DNA of 6,853 nt from Gaiellasilicea sp035575835 (GTDB lineage: Bacteria; Actinomycetota; Thermoleophilia; Gaiellales; Gaiellaceae): positions 1 through 6,853 of the forward strand of contig DATLXM010000036.1 in assembly GCA_035575835.1 (NCBI GenBank), given 5' to 3'. A program made the translations under genes and the position numbers. The notes beneath the pieces are model-generated. The model was given only the letters and a program-made list of their open reading frames with translations, made no database searches and had not been told where the DNA came from. Each line of letters opens with the position of its first letter. Position 1 is the stretch's first letter. Shown here one piece after another: positions 5,913 through 6,853 of this stretch.

Positions 5913-6853
5913 TACTTGTGGTGGGGCGTGTCGAGGTCTTCCGGGGTCGCCCAGACGCCGTCGAGGAGCGTGGCGGGGTCGGGCTGAGGCGACTCGTCGG
6001 CCTGCGCGAGCGCGTCGTTCAGCAGCTTCTTGACGCGACCGGAGATCCCGTCCTCCTCCTCGTCGGTCAGCTCCGCGTTCTCGCGCAGCCAGGTGCGGAA
6101 CCGCTCGATCGGGTCGCGCTTGGCCCATTCCTCGAAGAGCTCCTTGGGGACGTAGAAGGCGTCGTCGTGGACGGCGTGGCCCTCCATCCGGAGTGTCTTC
6201 AGCTCGAGCAGAGTCGGGCCGCCGCCCTCGCGTGCCTTCTCGATTGCGGCCTTGGCCTCCCGATAGACCGCGAGCACATCGGTGCCGTCGACGACGACAC
6301 CCTCGAAGCCGTACGCGGCGGCGCGGTCGGCGAGGTGCTCGACCGCGTAGCCGAGATGGGTCGGGGTCGAGTAGGCCCACTGGTTGTTGCCGCAGACGAA
6401 GACCACCGGGAGCTGGCGGACACCGGCGAGGTTCATCGCCTCGTGCGCGTCGCCTCGCGCGGCGGAGCCCTCGCCGAACCAGCCGACCGCGACGCGCTTC
6501 TCCTCACGGATCCGGAAGGCGAGCGCACAGCCGACGGCCACGGGCAGCATCGCCGGCAAGTGGCTGACCATCGCGATCATCCCGAGTCGCGCGTCCGCCA
6601 TGTGCACGTTGCCGTCGCGCCCCCGCGTGGGGCCGTCCTCGCGCCCCATGTACTGGGCGAGGATCCGCCAGGGCTCCACCCCGCGCGTGACGTGGACGCC
6701 CATGTCGCGGTGGAGCGGGGTACCGACGTCGTCCGGGCCCATCGCGCTCGCGACACCGACGGCGGCGCCCTCGTTCCCGCGCCCGGTGTAGAAGGAGCCG
6801 GGGATCTTGCCCTGCTTGTAGAGGATGTGGCCGCGCTCCTCGATCGCGCGGGT
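5912..6853 (-). CDS. 2-oxoacid dehydrogenase E1 subunit alpha (5' end beyond window)
   Basis: This alpha chain of E1 binds thiamine diphosphate and magnesium and decarboxylates the 2-oxoacid before transfer to the E2 lipoyl arm. The frame is open to the right edge. The 313 visible residues begin within the first helix (TRAIEERGHILYKQGKIPGS), so roughly 20-50 residues and the start are missing. Conserved parts, numbered from the first visible residue, are YTGRGNEGAAVG (22-33), SHLPAMLPVAVGCALA (97-112) and the thiamine motif GEGS (127-130) through NNQWAYSTP (156-164). The activation-loop region is RMEGHAVHDDAFYVP (222-236), followed by the helical EEWAKRDPIERF. GEG in place of GDG is seen in branched-chain E1 alpha, whereas RMEGHAVHDD is closer to pyruvate/acetoin types. 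The stop overlaps the E1 beta ATG by one base. Confidence 0.95.
   Translation of the reverse strand, partial: TRAIEERGHILYKQGKIPGSFYTGRGNEGAAVGVASAMGPDDVGTPLHRDMGVHVTRGVEPWRILAQYMGREDGPTRGRDGNVHMADARLGMIAMVSHLPAMLPVAVGCALAFRIREEKRVAVGWFGEGSAARGDAHEAMNLAGVRQLPVVFVCGNNQWAYSTPTHLGYAVEHLADRAAAYGFEGVVVDGTDVLAVYREAKAAIEKAREGGGPTLLELKTLRMEGHAVHDDAFYVPKELFEEWAKRDPIERFRTWLRENAELTDEEEDGISGRVKKLLNDALAQADESPQPDPATLLDGVWATPEDLDTPHHK

Overview
This window is GC-rich and densely coding. It comes from a bacterium whose proteins look actinobacterial; a deep-branching lineage such as Thermoleophilia is a guess from general sequence character, not a demonstrated placement. Most of it is a minus-strand block for lipoate-dependent 2-oxoacid oxidation. 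In transcription order (right to left) this holds the alpha subunit of an E1 decarboxylase (5' end beyond the right edge), E1 beta, the E2 acyltransferase and lipB (octanoyltransferase). After a gap comes lipA (lipoyl synthase), which runs off the left edge. These genes form one biochemical unit. E1 decarboxylates a 2-oxoacid and acylates the lipoyl arm of E2, and LipB and LipA build that lipoyl cofactor on the E2 lysine. The E3 dihydrolipoamide dehydrogenase is not in the window.

Between lipB and lipA lies a plus-strand cassette of about 2.2 kb. It encodes a DUF2750-type small protein of unknown function (532-936), an ArsR-like winged-helix regulator (979-1545) and an MFS drug/metabolite exporter (1542-2750). 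The regulator and exporter overlap by four bases and form the familiar regulator-plus-efflux pair. The exporter reading frame is broken in two places, near 1870 and near 2355, so as written it is a pseudogene unless these are sequencing errors. Its 3' end overlaps the 3' end of lipB by 91 bases on opposite strands.

Two non-coding elements stand out. A perfect 12-base inverted repeat (945-978) ends directly at the start codon of the ArsR-like gene and is probably its operator. The 108-base gap between E1 beta and E2 (4827-4934) is filled by strong hairpins, one with 12 pairs and a single mismatch, in an otherwise tightly packed operon.

I found no tRNA, rRNA, CRISPR array, insertion sequence or clear new multi-gene system. 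No gene-free stretch exceeds about 110 bases. The most notable points are the operator, the intercistronic hairpins, the decaying exporter and the split of lipB from lipA by the cassette.
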